A DNA stretch of 64,000 nt, taken from Hedera helix (Eukaryota; Streptophyta; Magnoliopsida; Apiales; Araliaceae). The stretch covers positions 6,238,231 through 6,302,230 of the forward strand of contig OX359285.1 of the NCBI GenBank assembly GCA_947179155.2. Direction: 5' to 3'. How positions within the stretch are numbered: position 1 is the first letter of the stretch; each line of letters begins with the position of its first letter. The notes under the pieces were generated by a model. That model was given only the letters and a program-made list of their open reading frames with translations, searched no databases and was not told the origin of the DNA. The translations under genes were made by a program, and so were the position numbers. Below are positions 23,486-35,275 of the stretch, piece by piece.

Positions 23486-25975
23486 TTATCAATATCAATA
23501 AATATCAGAAACCAAAATCCCAGAAAAGCCCCAAGAGTGAAAGTGCAAAGAGAAGCTGAAAGATCTCTCCCTTGCACAAAAGAACCAAACTTAAAGAAAC
23601 ATCCTCAAGGACCTCATAAAATCTAAGCTTTCCGCTCAGAGCATAAGGGCTTTCTTTACTAGTCAGACCCCAACTTAACTTATGCATAAAAAGATAAAAA
23701 TTATTAAAAAATTAAATTCACACTTTATACGTTGTTATTGTCATTTTACATGTAATTACATATGATAAATTGCGGAACAAATATCAAAAGTAACCACACC
23801 ACCACGAACCCAACCTTTTGAAAACCTGATGAGAAAAAAATCCTCCAAGGCCCCAGGGAAACTCAAAAGAAATCTCAAACAAGTAATTCCACAAGCATTT
23901 TTTGCTCCTAATATCCTTAAGATAAATTTCTCGAGTATGATGATAACTTTTCTATTCAGGATGTGGTCAAATTTAAGTTAATGACCCACACGAGTTTTGT
24001 CTGCCATTAAACAGGGGCATATGGAGCTGGAGAAGTGGTACCACACACTAACTGATTTGTCTGATGATTGTACAAATGATCTTTATGCATAATTTAGTAT
24101 TACAAGCAAACACAGTTGGAAGCAATGTCTAGTGAAAAAGCTGCTGCAGAATTTCAATTGGAGCAGGAGATGAAGCGTATTCAAGAGGTCGGGTCTGGCT
24201 TCAACTGTTTCCTGCATCTTCGTAAATGCACTCATCTAAATGTGGAGGTGTAGTCTTTTGTAAATCTATACTTTATTAGTTTCTTAAGTAATTCGTTGTT
24301 TAATTAAACAGGTAGAAGTAGAAAGGAGCAGAGTTCCTCATCGAGTATCATCATCTTGGGAAGATGACACTGACATGAAAACCCTCGAGTATGTAGCTTG
24401 TCTTATGTCATATAACTTTCCTTATCAAAATGGGGCAACTGTCATATGCTTTTTTTCTTCTTTTTTTCTGATGGCTTAAGCATGTTATTGAGGATATCAG
24501 ATTCTTACCCAAGTCTCTCAAACATTATGAAAACAACATGTTGTTATAACAACCTGTAATTGCCCAGATATGCACACATAAGGCACATATTTATGATTTT
24601 TCTCCTGTTGCCTTAACTTTCCTTCCAATTCCTGAATTAAGGCCATATTATGTGGGATTGGTAGTTAGTAGGGATCAGATAGATTTTAAATAGCATATTG
24701 CAGAATAATGAAGGGGACTGACAAACAAGAACACCTTTGCTTTTGCAATCTCTTAATTTATGATATGATTTGTCATTTTGGTGAAATCAAAAACGAGAAC
24801 AGAGTAGCTGAGTTCAGGAAGAATGTAGATTATATTACTGTTGTTATTTTTAATCAATATGAGATCTGTTCAATGTTATAATTTATTTAAATTTATTACG
24901 TCTCGGTGGAAATCTAAATGATAAGTAACTTCCCAGGTTCCTTCATGACTATTTTCATCTATCTTTTAATTATGTTTTGAAACTATGTAATCCCAAACAA
25001 TTAATTGCAGGCCTCGCCCCTTACATCACCGCCACATGGTTGGGGCTAGCATAAAGGTTTTCTTGGTCCTTGGTTGTACTTCTTTGACTCATTCCTGCTT
25101 TGCTTCTGTTAAGTAGTTGTTGATAATAAAGACTTGCTTAATGCAGTTGCAGAAGGCAGCGAAACTTTTGGATTCTGGTGCTGTAAGGGCCACAAGATTT
25201 CTTTGGCGTTATCCAGTTGCTCGAGTTCTACTACTATTTTATTTGGTGAGGGAAAGTTTAAAATCTAATATTCAGAATTATTATTATACAGAAGTTTAAT
25301 TGGTAAAATGTTGTTTCCAAATCATTGATATGCATGATGACCATATGAAACCATTTGCAGGTTTTTGTGCACCTTTTTTTGATGTATTTACTGCATCACC
25401 TTCAGGTACGGGTGTCTGTCATCTACATTATTTAATAGTAGTAAAATCATTCATAAAAATTTAAACATTATTTGAAACAGAAGCATTTGATTTGTTTAAA
25501 AGGAACCCTGAACATTGTTTCCTAAGCATGAGGAATGACTTCTAATTTGGTACTCATACTTATTATGAACTCTTTGAAGGATGAGCAAGCTAAGCATTGT
25601 ATTAACAGGAAATAATTAATATAAAGAATCGTATAAAACTGGATTTATCAGTTAAAGAAATAAAAAGTAAACTTAACGCTGAGACACGTGCACACAAACA
25701 TGCACATGGTTGCTATTAAATCAGGTGCTACGAATAATTAATTTCAGACTATCTATATCTTCACCTATGTTACATGGACTCTACATTTTGTCTAAAGTAC
25801 CTGTGTCCGACACTTGGACAAGGATATGGGTACTAGACACTTCATTTTAGTGTAAAAAATTTGCACACTCTTCAAAATACCGTGTTTTACTGAAGACTCA
25901 ATCCGAGTCCATACAACATAGGTCTTCACCCATTGCAGGAGTTTTTAAGCATTTATTTGAAGTGTAATTTCCACA

Positions 25976-26090
25976 GGGAAGTTTGATACTTTTACAAGGT
26001 TTGTCTCACATGAATGTGGATCCTATTTTCTATTCATGTGAAGGCAGCCTTGTAGAAAATATCAAATTCTTTAATGAAATATCAATTCCC
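25976..26090. mobile_element. Short MITE, GAGAATTGATATTT family, copy 3
   Basis: Left end GGGAAGTTTGATACTTTTAC, right end reversed GGGAATTGATATTTCATTAA, with an internal repeat pairing TTACAAGG and CCTTGTAG. It lies in the last golgin intron, 166 bases before the final exon. Confidence 0.5.
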
Positions 26091-26773
26091 TTAATATAAT
26101 CATGGTACCAGTTGCAAGATTTTGTTTTCCATATTCGTATTATTATAGTGGAGAAAAAACTCTTCTTAAACTGTGAATTAAACAAATAAAAGTCCACTGT
26201 GACCTTGACTAATATCATCTTCCCTTCTTTTTTGTTTTTCTTTTGGCAATGAGCAGGAGCAAGCTCATACCTTTGCCTCTAGAGAAGTTGCGGAATCTAT
26301 GGGACTAGCTAACAATACCTTATTGCCATGATTGTCTTGCTGCTACAGTCTTCCAAAGTTCTCCCAACAATGCTGAATCGCTGCTGGTGGACAATGCAAC
26401 ATGATCAAATCTGTAGCAGAATTGACCAATTACAAGGAAAATGGGTTATCCATCCTCCTAATTGTAAATTTCAGTTCTCGATTCCATTGCAGAGACCGGA
26501 CTCAGCGGACCGACAATATAAAGTGGAGAACTGTTTCCTCGTGCAGCAATCAGATATCATAGCATATGTAACCAATTTTTTTATATCTCGACCATCAACT
26601 GAGAGAGTTGATATATGAAACATATGCTGTGATGCATTTGCTTATACAAAGATATGCATTTTGGGATTATTGTTGAAGGTTGTTTGATTTGATGATGATG
26701 ACTGTTGTGCAAAAAGGATTGTGGTAAATATGCTTATGTGCTTACTTGATTCTGTGCGTGAATGTTCTGAAGG

Positions 26774-26824
26774 TGATTATGTGATTATGTGATTATGTGA
26801 TTATGTGATTACGTGATTATGTGA
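26774..26824. repeat. GATTATGT tandem repeat
   Basis: Six near-perfect units of the 8-mer GATTATGT, one with an A-to-C change, near the 5' end of the putative LTR. Confidence 0.9.
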
Positions 26825-27404
26825 CAAAGTGATTATATGTTAATCTAATTACATGTTTACATTGTCATGTGTGTATGATATATAATGTGTATCTGAAAAA
26901 GTGCATAGTTGTTCTAAATGTGCTTATGTGCTTACTTGTTTATGTGCACAGTTTGTCTAAAAGTGTTTATGTGGTTATTTGACAAAGTGAGTATATGTTA
27001 ATCTAATTATGTGCTTACATTGTTGTGGGTGTATAATATATATTACCTATTTCAAATATTGTGATGTGCACACTTGTATAGCATAAATATGATCTTGTTA
27101 TAAACTATCTGCTGCTTATTAAAGAGAATGAAAGTTATCTGGTTAAAATGGTGTAAAGTCCTTTTTTAGATATATGTGTACAAAGGACTTAGATTTTAAA
27201 GATCAGAAATGTTAGGTTGATCTTTCAATAGAAGTCACTCTGCATAAACGATGTATGATATAAGCAGAGTTGCATAAGAATGAATCAATGTTGAATTTGT
27301 GCATGTCAGAGTCTGTAAAAGTCCTTTCAATATGTAATGATGTAATAATATAAGAAATGACTTAGTTAGAAAAGATCAAATATGTTAGGTTGATCAGTCT
27401 ATAT

Positions 27405-28692
27405 GATCGTAGAATGGACTCTACGATTCCAAGCAAAGAAGACTCAACGATTCGGCATGTTCGTAGAGTGAAAGGTACGACTCTCAGCCCGGACGACTCT
27501 ACGATCATCAAAGAGAGACAGACGTACAAGAAGTCTACAGAATATTCATACAAAATCAAATAACTGATCATGTACTAATCGTAGAGCTGAACTCTACGAT
27601 CGTCGAACAGACAGTCAAGCTAGCCTGCAGATAACGCTGAACCAAAGAAGAGATATACTCTACGATATACACGCTCTAGCAAGATCGTAGAGTAAAACTT
27701 GAAGAGCAACCACATACAACTGAATTTTGCACAGATAGAAAAAGTCGTAGAGTGGAACAGAATGACAAGGCAATGCAGAAGATTGCTATACACATGGAAC
27801 AATCGTTGAGTAAAATTAAAGGATGAAGCAACAAAGACTACAACTCAACGATTTCACTAAGAAGCACGGCAGTTCACAAACTCTACGATTTGAACAAAAG
27901 GACAAGATCGTAGAACGAAATCATAAAGCAAAGCACTGCAGACAAACTCTACGATCTGATCACAAAAGCAAGATCGCAGAGTAAAAGAAAAGTACGCTCC
28001 ATCTCCACCATTTACCCGACATACTTCAAATAATGAATGGAGATGAATTCGTAGAGTCCAAATGAGCAGACTATCACTCTACGATATCAATAAGCAGCAA
28101 GGAATCATAACTGCAATATAGTGTGAGAGAAAAGAGAATACTCCCCGCCCATATTCAAGAAAGAGTAAGTGCTCTTGAGAAATCAGATGCGTGTCAGAGT
28201 CACAGAAGATTTTGTGCCTAAACGACTATAAGTCAGGACCCACTGCTCAGGAAAATGGTGAATAAAGTCAGAAATGGGATATCTCTGAATGCATCAGAAC
28301 AGTTGGTTCTAAAAGTCAAGGAAGGTATTTATTGATGAATCAGAAGATTAATTAACAAAGGAGATAATAATCCTTGCTGAACAACTCTGGGAGTGCAACG
28401 GCTATAAATTCAGAGAAAGCTGAGCTACAGGTCAATATATCAGAACATGTCAGAAAAGGGAAAAGCACTGACACAAGCGGCAAGAAAGTCAACATCGAAA
28501 GTATTAAAGATCTGTACAAAGTCAAAGGAAACGAACGGGATTTCTTTCAACGGTAAAATTTGCTCAGAGATATAAAGGCTTACATAACAAACAGAAAAGG
28601 AGTTGTTGATGAATATAAGAGAGAAATGATGGTAGACAACAACCGATCGTAGAGTGGAACAGAAAATGAATGTGCTGGAAGGACTCTACGAT
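27405..28692. repeat. Array of CTCTACGAT / ATCGTAGAG motifs in both orientations
   Basis: About 20 copies of a 9-11-base word, ACTCTACGAT(C) or its reverse complement (G)ATCGTAGAGT, at irregular spacing of roughly 15-80 bases. Examples forward: 27418, 27496, 27591, 27657, 27946, 28075, 28682. Examples reverse: 27406, 27460, 27577, 27683, 27744, 28050, 28644. Variants include CTCAACGATT, ATCGTTGAG and ATCGCAGAG. Spacer sequences between them are unrelated to one another. Confidence 0.9.
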
Positions 28693-29734
28693 CCATTAAA
28701 ACACTAACACTGAATTGAGAGAGACATAGAGATAAATAACTGTATTACAAGATAAGTGTTTAGAGCTGCTAGGCACATAGAAGAGAGAAGCTTAAACGCC
28801 AACTTGATACATACATGGTAGCAACTGAGTACCAAAAGGAAGGAGCTTCACAGTCATCTCAAAAGCCCATCTCGAGAAGCTATAATCTGTCTATGATAAG
28901 AAGGAACAACTGAGTACCAAAGAAAGGAGCATCACAGTCATCTCAGGAGTTCATCTCGAGAAGTTATCAAGTACCAAAGGAGCTGAAGTACAAAAGTCTA
29001 CCAGCACAATGGGTGATCACCTGAAGATATTGAGCATATAAAGAAGTCAAGCATCATTGCTGAACTCAATATTATCCCAGGAATGATCACACCCTGCTAC
29101 TAAGTGTTTAAAGACAATAGGACTTAAAGTACAACTCAGTAGCAACTCCAACCTCTTTTAAACAAACAGGGAGCCAAGTCTGTTGGACTTGAAGAGGGCA
29201 GTTGTCCTTGTCATAGTGACTAAAGGAGCCAAGTCTGCTGGACTTGAAGAGAGCAGTAATGTCCTTGTCTTTGTGACTAAACTAACCAAACCTGCTGGGT
29301 TTGAAGGGTTCTTAGTGAACCAGAGTTTCCAGGCTAATGAGCTTGAAGGGTTCCGTATGAACCATCCTTAGTGGATTTTCTACTCGTTGTAGTAGAAGAG
29401 TAGAGTAGGAGTTATTCAGTCTCCGAACCACTTAAAACTCTCGGGTGTTATTTACTTTCAGTCATTTACATTCTGTCTTTTATATATATATATATATACA
29501 TATGACTGTTAATTGATTTACCTAACAAGTGGCTTTCTCCAATATAGTCTTAACTCAACGGAGAAGTTTTACAAATCTTTAAGGGGTGTTTTCAAACTAA
29601 TATTCCGCTGTGTAAACAAATATTGAGTAAATGAATTACTTGGTAATGAATTCTTAAAGTGAAAATTTCTAATAGATCTATTTACCCCCCCCCCCCTCTA
29701 GATCAATTGTGTGCCTCTGGGAACTAACAATTAT

Positions 29735-30666
29735 AATTCATGGGATTATAATATCAATATTATTAATCTTGTGATTAAATAGTTTTAATCATATGTTTAT
29801 TTTTTATGGGATTATTCATAGAATAATTTAAAATAATCCGATGTTATGTTTATTTTTTATGGGATTATTCATAGAATAACTTAAAAAATGATGAATAATT
29901 CATTATAAACTTTTAAATAAAATAAGTTAGTGAGTTCATAGTGCTTTACCATGTGAACAAATATTATTTATTTTTTCTTATAAAAATATATTTTTTTCTA
30001 AGAATAAATAAATAATACTATAAAACAGCAAAATTCTTTTAAACTTGTCACTAATTAATTATCATATTAATACTATTAAAATAACAAAAAAATCAGGAAA
30101 AAAAAACTAAAAAGTAAATGTGAAACGAAATACAATCATAATATTTATAAATTTGACAAATAAGTCTCTTTTTATGGAGTAAAAGTTGAATAAAATAAAC
30201 TAATTGAGAATTAATATTTATAAATTTGGAAAATAAATCTCTTTTACGGAGTAAAGATTGTATAAAATAAACTAATTGAGAAATTTGTCATTTGGCTTAG
30301 TCCATAATAATAATGGATTTTGCTCAAGAATATTGAGACGTTAATAAAATTACATTTACATGTATGTGCACACTTAGAAGATGGGTTGAATAGGTGTATG
30401 TGATTAAATTGATTAATAATGACAAATTTAAAATTTTCTAGTACAAAAGTAATCTAAACAGGTAAGACATGCCTCTTTCGAGTTGTATTTATTAAACTGA
30501 TAATAAGAACCTTCTTTATATTACTTCAGTTTTAATAGTGCGGCATATGTAGATGTATATGTGATATTCTAATATAGAATAAAGCAAGATAACTAGAATA
30601 ATAAGCAAAACACAATCACACCAAGATTTATACTTGGTTCGACCCCTTAAACCTCTACTTTACGAG
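29735..30666. repeat. AT-rich DNA with small tandem duplications
   Basis: No gene. Two local duplications are visible. A unit beginning TATGTTTATTTTTTATGGG is repeated near 29790 and 29845. A unit containing TATAAATTTG and AAACTAATTGAGAA is repeated at about 30147-30211 and 30219-30283. The right end (30590-30666) is part of a decayed repeat that continues after the next solo LTR. Confidence 0.6.
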
Positions 30667-30671
30667 CCTAC

Positions 30672-32225
30672 TGTTAGAGTTCATGTCCTATAAGTCAATT
30701 ATTTAATGTAATTGCTTAACATTTTTGATATTATATATGATTGAATAAATGAATTGTTTTATTATGATTTTATTTACTGTGTTATATAAATGTTAGCATA
30801 ATAAAAGTCCTTAAAATAGTGATACAAATATATATAGTTTCAAGTATGTGACTTGAACATAAAATTATATAATTACAGTTAGTATCATTGCTCTTAAATG
30901 TCCCTAGTCGAGTATCGTTGTTAATGAGACAACAATAATGCATTGAGACTAGTATGTGGATTGACTGATGGTCAAATCTCATTGGTCATAAATATATGAA
31001 ATATTGAGTCAATGCATAGGTACATGTTAGAGAACGATGTATTGGACAGACTCACCGTGATAATTCTACGTTGAGCATTATGTAAAGTGTCATAAGAAAT
31101 TCTCATAGTGACGATGATGTAATGATCATCCGACCTGAAATCACTATATTATTACACAAGAATTTATGTACTTTGATATCATCAAATGTCACATTTAATA
31201 GGGTGGACAATAAAGGTGATTATTGGGTACATCATGAATCGTGTGAGGAATATGAGTGATCTAAATGGAATTTAACCCTCCTATATATTATGGGTGATAT
31301 CCATAGGCCTCTTGATTGAGCAGGATTATGAAATGCATAATCATGCTCAAATAGTGATTTGTTTCATATAGTCTACTCATTGATCAAGAAAACTTAGATT
31401 AAATTATGAAGAACATGACACATTCCATGCCTCGAGTTTAATATAGGATTTCAAGGTTAAAATGATTAAATTACATTGAAACATTGGTCACAAAAAAGTT
31501 GCATCGAATCACCGATCTTATTATTACTTGGGTAGTAGTGATGCATTACTAGATGCCGCTCATTGTTTATAATTTTATAATATGATTTTAAAATTATTGT
31601 CAACTTAATAATAACCTATAGGGTCACACACTTAGAACGTAATTAAAAAAGAATTAATTTAAATTGTAAGTATTTAAATATGTCAATATGATTGATAGCA
31701 TTTAAATTACGAATTTAAACTAATAGGATAACTTGTATATATGTATATTAATTAAGTAAGACTTAATTAAGATATAATATATATAAATTCGGATTTTATT
31801 TTTCTAAGGGAATTAGGTTTTGGTCAATTGTTTTTTACTGCTATATATATATGATATATCTGCAGTTTCAGAACGTGAGGCAAAATCAAAACAAAACCTT
31901 AGTCGTTTTTAGAAAGAGGCTAGAGATAAAAACTTTAGAAAATTTAGATCTTAGCGACTAGTACCGAAACTCTCTTTGTTGCAAATCGTGTGACGATTCG
32001 CGGGACGTTCGTATAGATACCGTAGAGGCGCAGTTCCGTTGGATTGCGTTGAAGATTCAAAACTGTTACAGAATCATCCATCGTCTCCATTAAAGCTTGG
32101 TTAATCGGTAAAACAAATCTAAATCTCTGAATTAATATGTTTTCGCATGGATTTTGTTTTAGAGTTTCGGAAATTGTTTTGAAAAATTTTAAATTCCGCT
32201 GCTTTTATGTGACGAAATCCCTACA
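30672..32225 (+). mobile_element. Solo LTR, 1.55 kb
   Basis: Begins TGTTAGAGTTCATGTCC and ends ATCCCTACA. The exact 5-bp target duplication CCTAC is at 30667-30671 and 32226-32230. No internal retrotransposon sequence accompanies it. The 3' part (TTCCGCTGCTTTTATGTGACG) is typical of copia U5 regions, by resemblance. It interrupts an older repeat whose two halves are rejoined when the LTR is removed. Confidence 0.82.
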
Positions 32226-32230
32226 CCTAC

Positions 32231-32609
32231 ATCAAAAGTCAGTTATCAATTGATACTTAGTAGGTTTTTATTAATTGGTATTCAATTAATTACAAAACTC
32301 CTTGTACAAAGAAATTCTAAAAACTATTGGACACCACTATAACTATTGCACCACTGCAATCTTAGAGTTTCTTTTGTACTAACCTATCCACCACTTGATC
32401 AATCACAAGCAAAACTTGACTTGTATACAAGTTTTAACAAGAAAGAATATGATTACAAGATATACCTATGAATTTTCAGCAATAAGAGATTAAGAACAAG
32501 GTAATACAATTTGCTAAAAAAACTTTTTATTTTCAAACTCTCAGTATCAGAGTGTTTTTAACATGAAAGTTCTCTATCTCAGTTATGTGTTTTACTTAGC
32601 CGAGAAAGG

Positions 32610-32615
<6 letters not shown>
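32231..32615. other. Right half of an older decayed repeat
   Basis: Continues the sequence interrupted by the solo LTR (compare 30590-30666, with a TTATACTTGGTTCGACCCC stretch). No coding content; type of element not recognised. Confidence 0.4.

Positions 32616-32641
<26 letters not shown>
32616..32641. repeat. (GT)n microsatellite, left half
   Basis: GT repeat that stops exactly where the next LTR begins and resumes at 34294 after it, so the LTR appears to have inserted into a GT microsatellite. Confidence 0.9.
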
Positions 32642-32643
<2 letters not shown>

Positions 32644-34293
32644 ATGAGTGGATTTTATACCTATGAATTGAATACATTTAAGCTTGATAATTTGTGGATC
32701 TTTAAGTTTTTTATGTGATTTTATATGTGTTTTTATGTTATTGTATAATATGGTGTATTATATCATGTTTAAGTATTTTATGTATTTTATGTTGTTTTGT
32801 GTAATTTATTCGTAATTTATATGTTAAGTGTTTGTTTAGTTGTATATGTTTTTGTACCACATTGTATAGGATGTGGTGTTGTATTGTTTTTATGTGTTTC
32901 TATTTTATTTTGTAGGAATTATAATAAGGGCTTGGTGGATCAAGGTTTGGAATTGCCCGGTTCGCATTTTCCGCGCTCCGTTTACGCAGCAGCCAATTAA
33001 TGTCCAATTTTGGCATTGATCCTTTCTGAATCTTCAATTTTGTAAAACATGAAAGTTGTAGGTCTACGAGTCTCCTTTCCAAAACATCTTGAATCACCTC
33101 AATCGGAGTTCGTATGAAGAAGGTATGCCCAAAACACTGAAGAAGGTTGCTGTAGTCCAAAAACCAAAATTAAGCCTAGCGCCGCAGCGGTCCTGGGGAC
33201 TTCCAAATCAGTGTGTTTGAGCGCCGCAGCGCTCCAGGGCAGCGCCCGGACCCGTCCAGTTCGCGATTTTCAGCCTTTTTAAAGTCATTTTTGAGCCCTA
33301 ATCTCATTATCTTTTCATTCTCTCTTAAAGAGAGGGAGGGAGGCGGCTTGGAAGCTTGTTGGGACCTCAAGAATAAGTCCAAATCAAGGATTGAAGGGCT
33401 TGGGTTGGAGGATTAAGCTTGAAGATTGGATTCCAAATTGGTTTTCTCTCTCATTTCTTTTCCTTTAATTTTGTTTTTTTTATGATTTGATGAATATCTT
33501 GTTGGTGGGATTTAGTTTCCTTGTAATGAACTAGATTTCCATTCTAGGATGGCCATTGTGTGGTTTTGATTGATTATATCTCTCTTGGATGATTGTTTGG
33601 CATTTGTGATTGGTTTGTCATATTTAGTTATTAATGTATTAATTGCTAGACATAGTAATTGATTTGGTACCCTATATGAGATTAACAGATGAAGTATAGT
33701 GGGATGGCCAAAGATATAATGACATATGTTATTTATTTGCTCTTAGGATTGAATGTATAATTTGTATAAAGGATAGACATATACCTTTGTGTCATGTGTA
33801 GCCAATGGGAGAATCTGTGCTTGAAATCCTCGCTATTGTTAATTCTCATAGACATATGGTGAATTTCTTTGCTTGGATGTTCCCGTCTGAATCGACAGAT
33901 TTAGATAGGATTTGTTTACATGTTATCGGAATAGACATGTAAACATTATAATGAATTCTCGGTTAGCTATTCACTGTGTCCATGTAATTCAAGAGATTTA
34001 TATGATTGATCATACTTGGGGGGAAATTGCAATCCTAGTTTGTGTCCTTTTGAATTTCAGTCGGTATTAGTTAGTTAATTGTTAATTACATTTCTTCATA
34101 CTAAAAACCTCTTCGTCGAATTAGAACCAAGTTAATTTATTTTTAATACTTTGCTTATATTAATCATAACTCCTCGTGGGATCGATACTTTACTTTCATT
34201 ATATTACTTGTTGACCGCGTATACTTGCGCGTTGCATTCATTCAAACGAATTCAGAATCGCGTACTTTTTATAGGTGCCGATTTCGCTCAGCA
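32642..34293 (+). mobile_element. Solo LTR, 1.65 kb, inserted in a GT repeat
   Basis: Starts TGATGAGTGGATTTTATACC and ends TTTCGCTCAGCA, with GTGTG on both sides (32637-32641, 34294-34298). Within a microsatellite this duplication is not independent proof. The internal block GAGCGCCGCAGCGCT is GC-rich, and the 3' region TCCTCGTGGGATCGATAC followed by TTGACCGCGTATACTTGCG is a widespread plant LTR motif. A relative in opposite orientation lies at 47134-48673. Superfamily probably Ty3/gypsy, unproven. Confidence 0.62.
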
Positions 34294-35020
34294 GTGTGTG
34301 TGTGTGTGTGTTATGACCAACTACTGGAATAGTTAAAGTTAAAAAGATATGGCAAATCACGATTGGTTTTGAATTTAAAAACCAACGGATGATGATTTAT
34401 TTTCCAAATATGTTTTAGAAAGAATTTAATTTTTTAATTTACAATAGTTTGAAAATGCATAATTTATGGAAAAGATATCAGCTGATAAAGATTGACATGA
34501 TAAGGAATAATTAAGTTGATAATATCTCAACAAATCAAATTTGTGTTATAAAATATATTTATTTGATTTGTTTCCTAATGAATTCTGATTTGAATTTTAA
34601 GTCCATGTGACTCTTTCTAAATAATTTTTCAGCAATTAAAAGATGCCTTGCGATTTGAAAACTTAACTATAAATTTTTACAGAATTTCTTTTGTGATTTT
34701 GTAGAGACCCAATCCAGTAGTATTTTTATGAAGCTTTTATCCTCTTTGGGCCACCAAGAACTCAGCATATACATGGCAGAAAAAAGATGGATTCTTTACA
34801 TAAATATACAACAATTAAAAAGTAATTACATCATTAGTATATCTACAAAATAATTACAAAAAGAGGGTAACAAATTCAAATCATTCAATTTCACATTAAT
34901 AAGGAAACATAAAATCAAGGATAAATAATTGCCATAATTAATAATTCAAATTCAAATCTTTGGGATATAACAACAAAAATAAATCCATAATACAAAATGA
35001 ATGAAAAACAAAAAATTATC
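34294..35020. other. (GT)n right half, then intergenic DNA
   Basis: GT repeat to about 34311, then AT-rich sequence with no gene or recognisable element. Confidence 0.5.
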
Positions 35021-35221
35021 TTATCTATTATAATCTTCATCTTCCTTATCATCTTCCTCCGCCGCCTCCTCACCCTCTTCATCACCGTCTCCGCCGTGAA
35101 TCTCCACATTCCTTGCATCATTTTCTTCCGCTGTCTCACCTTCATCATTATCTTCATCATCCTCCTCCGCTGTTGCCTCCCCTTCATCATCCTCCTCTGC
35201 TGCAAATCTCCGACAGTCTTT
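35021..35221 (-). pseudogene. Acidic Asp/Glu-rich ORF fragment
   Basis: On the minus strand a 66-codon frame runs from about 35218 (DCRRFAAEEDDEGEATAEED) to TAA at 35021-35023, ending KEDEDYNR. It is strongly acidic, as in C-terminal tails of many nuclear proteins. Just upstream, near 35230-35275, a second copy DCRRFAAKEDDVAA lies in another frame, so the segment is duplicated and shifted. No initiator fits. The parent gene is not recognised; simple-sequence expansion of a GA-rich strand is an alternative. Confidence 0.4.
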
Positions 35222-35275
35222 GGTTGCACTGCTGCTACATCATCCTCCTTCGCCGCAAATCGCCGGCAGTCCAGG

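Larger units (their letters stand above)
8094..26331 (+). pseudogene. GC1: Golgin candidate 1-like gene, 21 exons, decayed
   Basis: Plant GC1/GC2 golgins are Golgi-membrane coiled-coil tethers. Exons: 8094-8124, 15817-15897, 16388-16437, 16514-17142, 17263-17325, 18011-18088, 18874-19077, 19282-19326, 19429-19503, 19594-19665, 20682-20744, 20842-20934, 22593-22670, 22927-22995, 24015-24062, 24098-24187, 24312-24388, 25011-25056, 25147-25245, 25361-25405, 26257-26331. The start MAYNWLKAAE|DLFEVVDRRAK, the coiled-coil middle (LREELSSVERRAEEERSAHN, AWQDEVERARQGQRDAE) and the C-terminal anchor (RATRFLWRYPVARVLLLFYL, VFVHLFLMYLLHHLQ) match the family, about 703 residues in all. Defects: exon 4 is one base short of frame near 16514-16535; the exon 8 acceptor is CG instead of AG at 19268-19269; the exon 12 donor is TT at 20935-20936, leading to an in-frame TGA; the exon 13 acceptor is AA; the exon 15 donor is GA with only 35 bases left before exon 16. 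Exon 13 uses a GC donor, which is tolerated. Intron 1 (7.7 kb) holds a copia insertion. Family match is firm; non-functionality is inferred from the defects. Confidence 0.82.
26671..29729 (+). mobile_element. Putative 3.06-kb solo LTR, copia (SIRE-like)
   Basis: Starts TGTTGAAGG at 26671 and ends GGGAACTAACA at 29729. A 5-bp direct repeat ATTAT flanks both sides (26666-26670 and 29730-29734). The 3' end, with a run of C followed by TCTAGATCAATTGTGTG, is the style of SIRE/Maximus copia LTRs (recollection). No second LTR, primer-binding site or gag-pol follows, so a solo LTR left by recombination is the best reading. ATTAT is not rare in AT-rich DNA, so the left border is less certain than the right one. 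Inside are a 190-base imperfect duplication (26730-27010), an 8-bp repeat and the CTCTACGAT array. Confidence 0.6.

Noticed and set aside
26328..26618. ORF starting at the golgin stop codon
   Set aside because: It overlaps the golgin stop in another frame and lies in the likely 3' untranslated region; no family features.
27210..27383. LTR start at 27210 or 27383 (TGTTAGGTTGATC, present twice)
   Set aside because: Neither has a flanking 5-mer matching ATTAT after the right end, whereas TGTTGAAGG at 26671 does; kept only as an alternative border.
27405..28692. A CRISPR-like array
   Set aside because: The repeated word is only 9-11 bases, occurs in both orientations, spacing is irregular, and the host is a plant nucleus.
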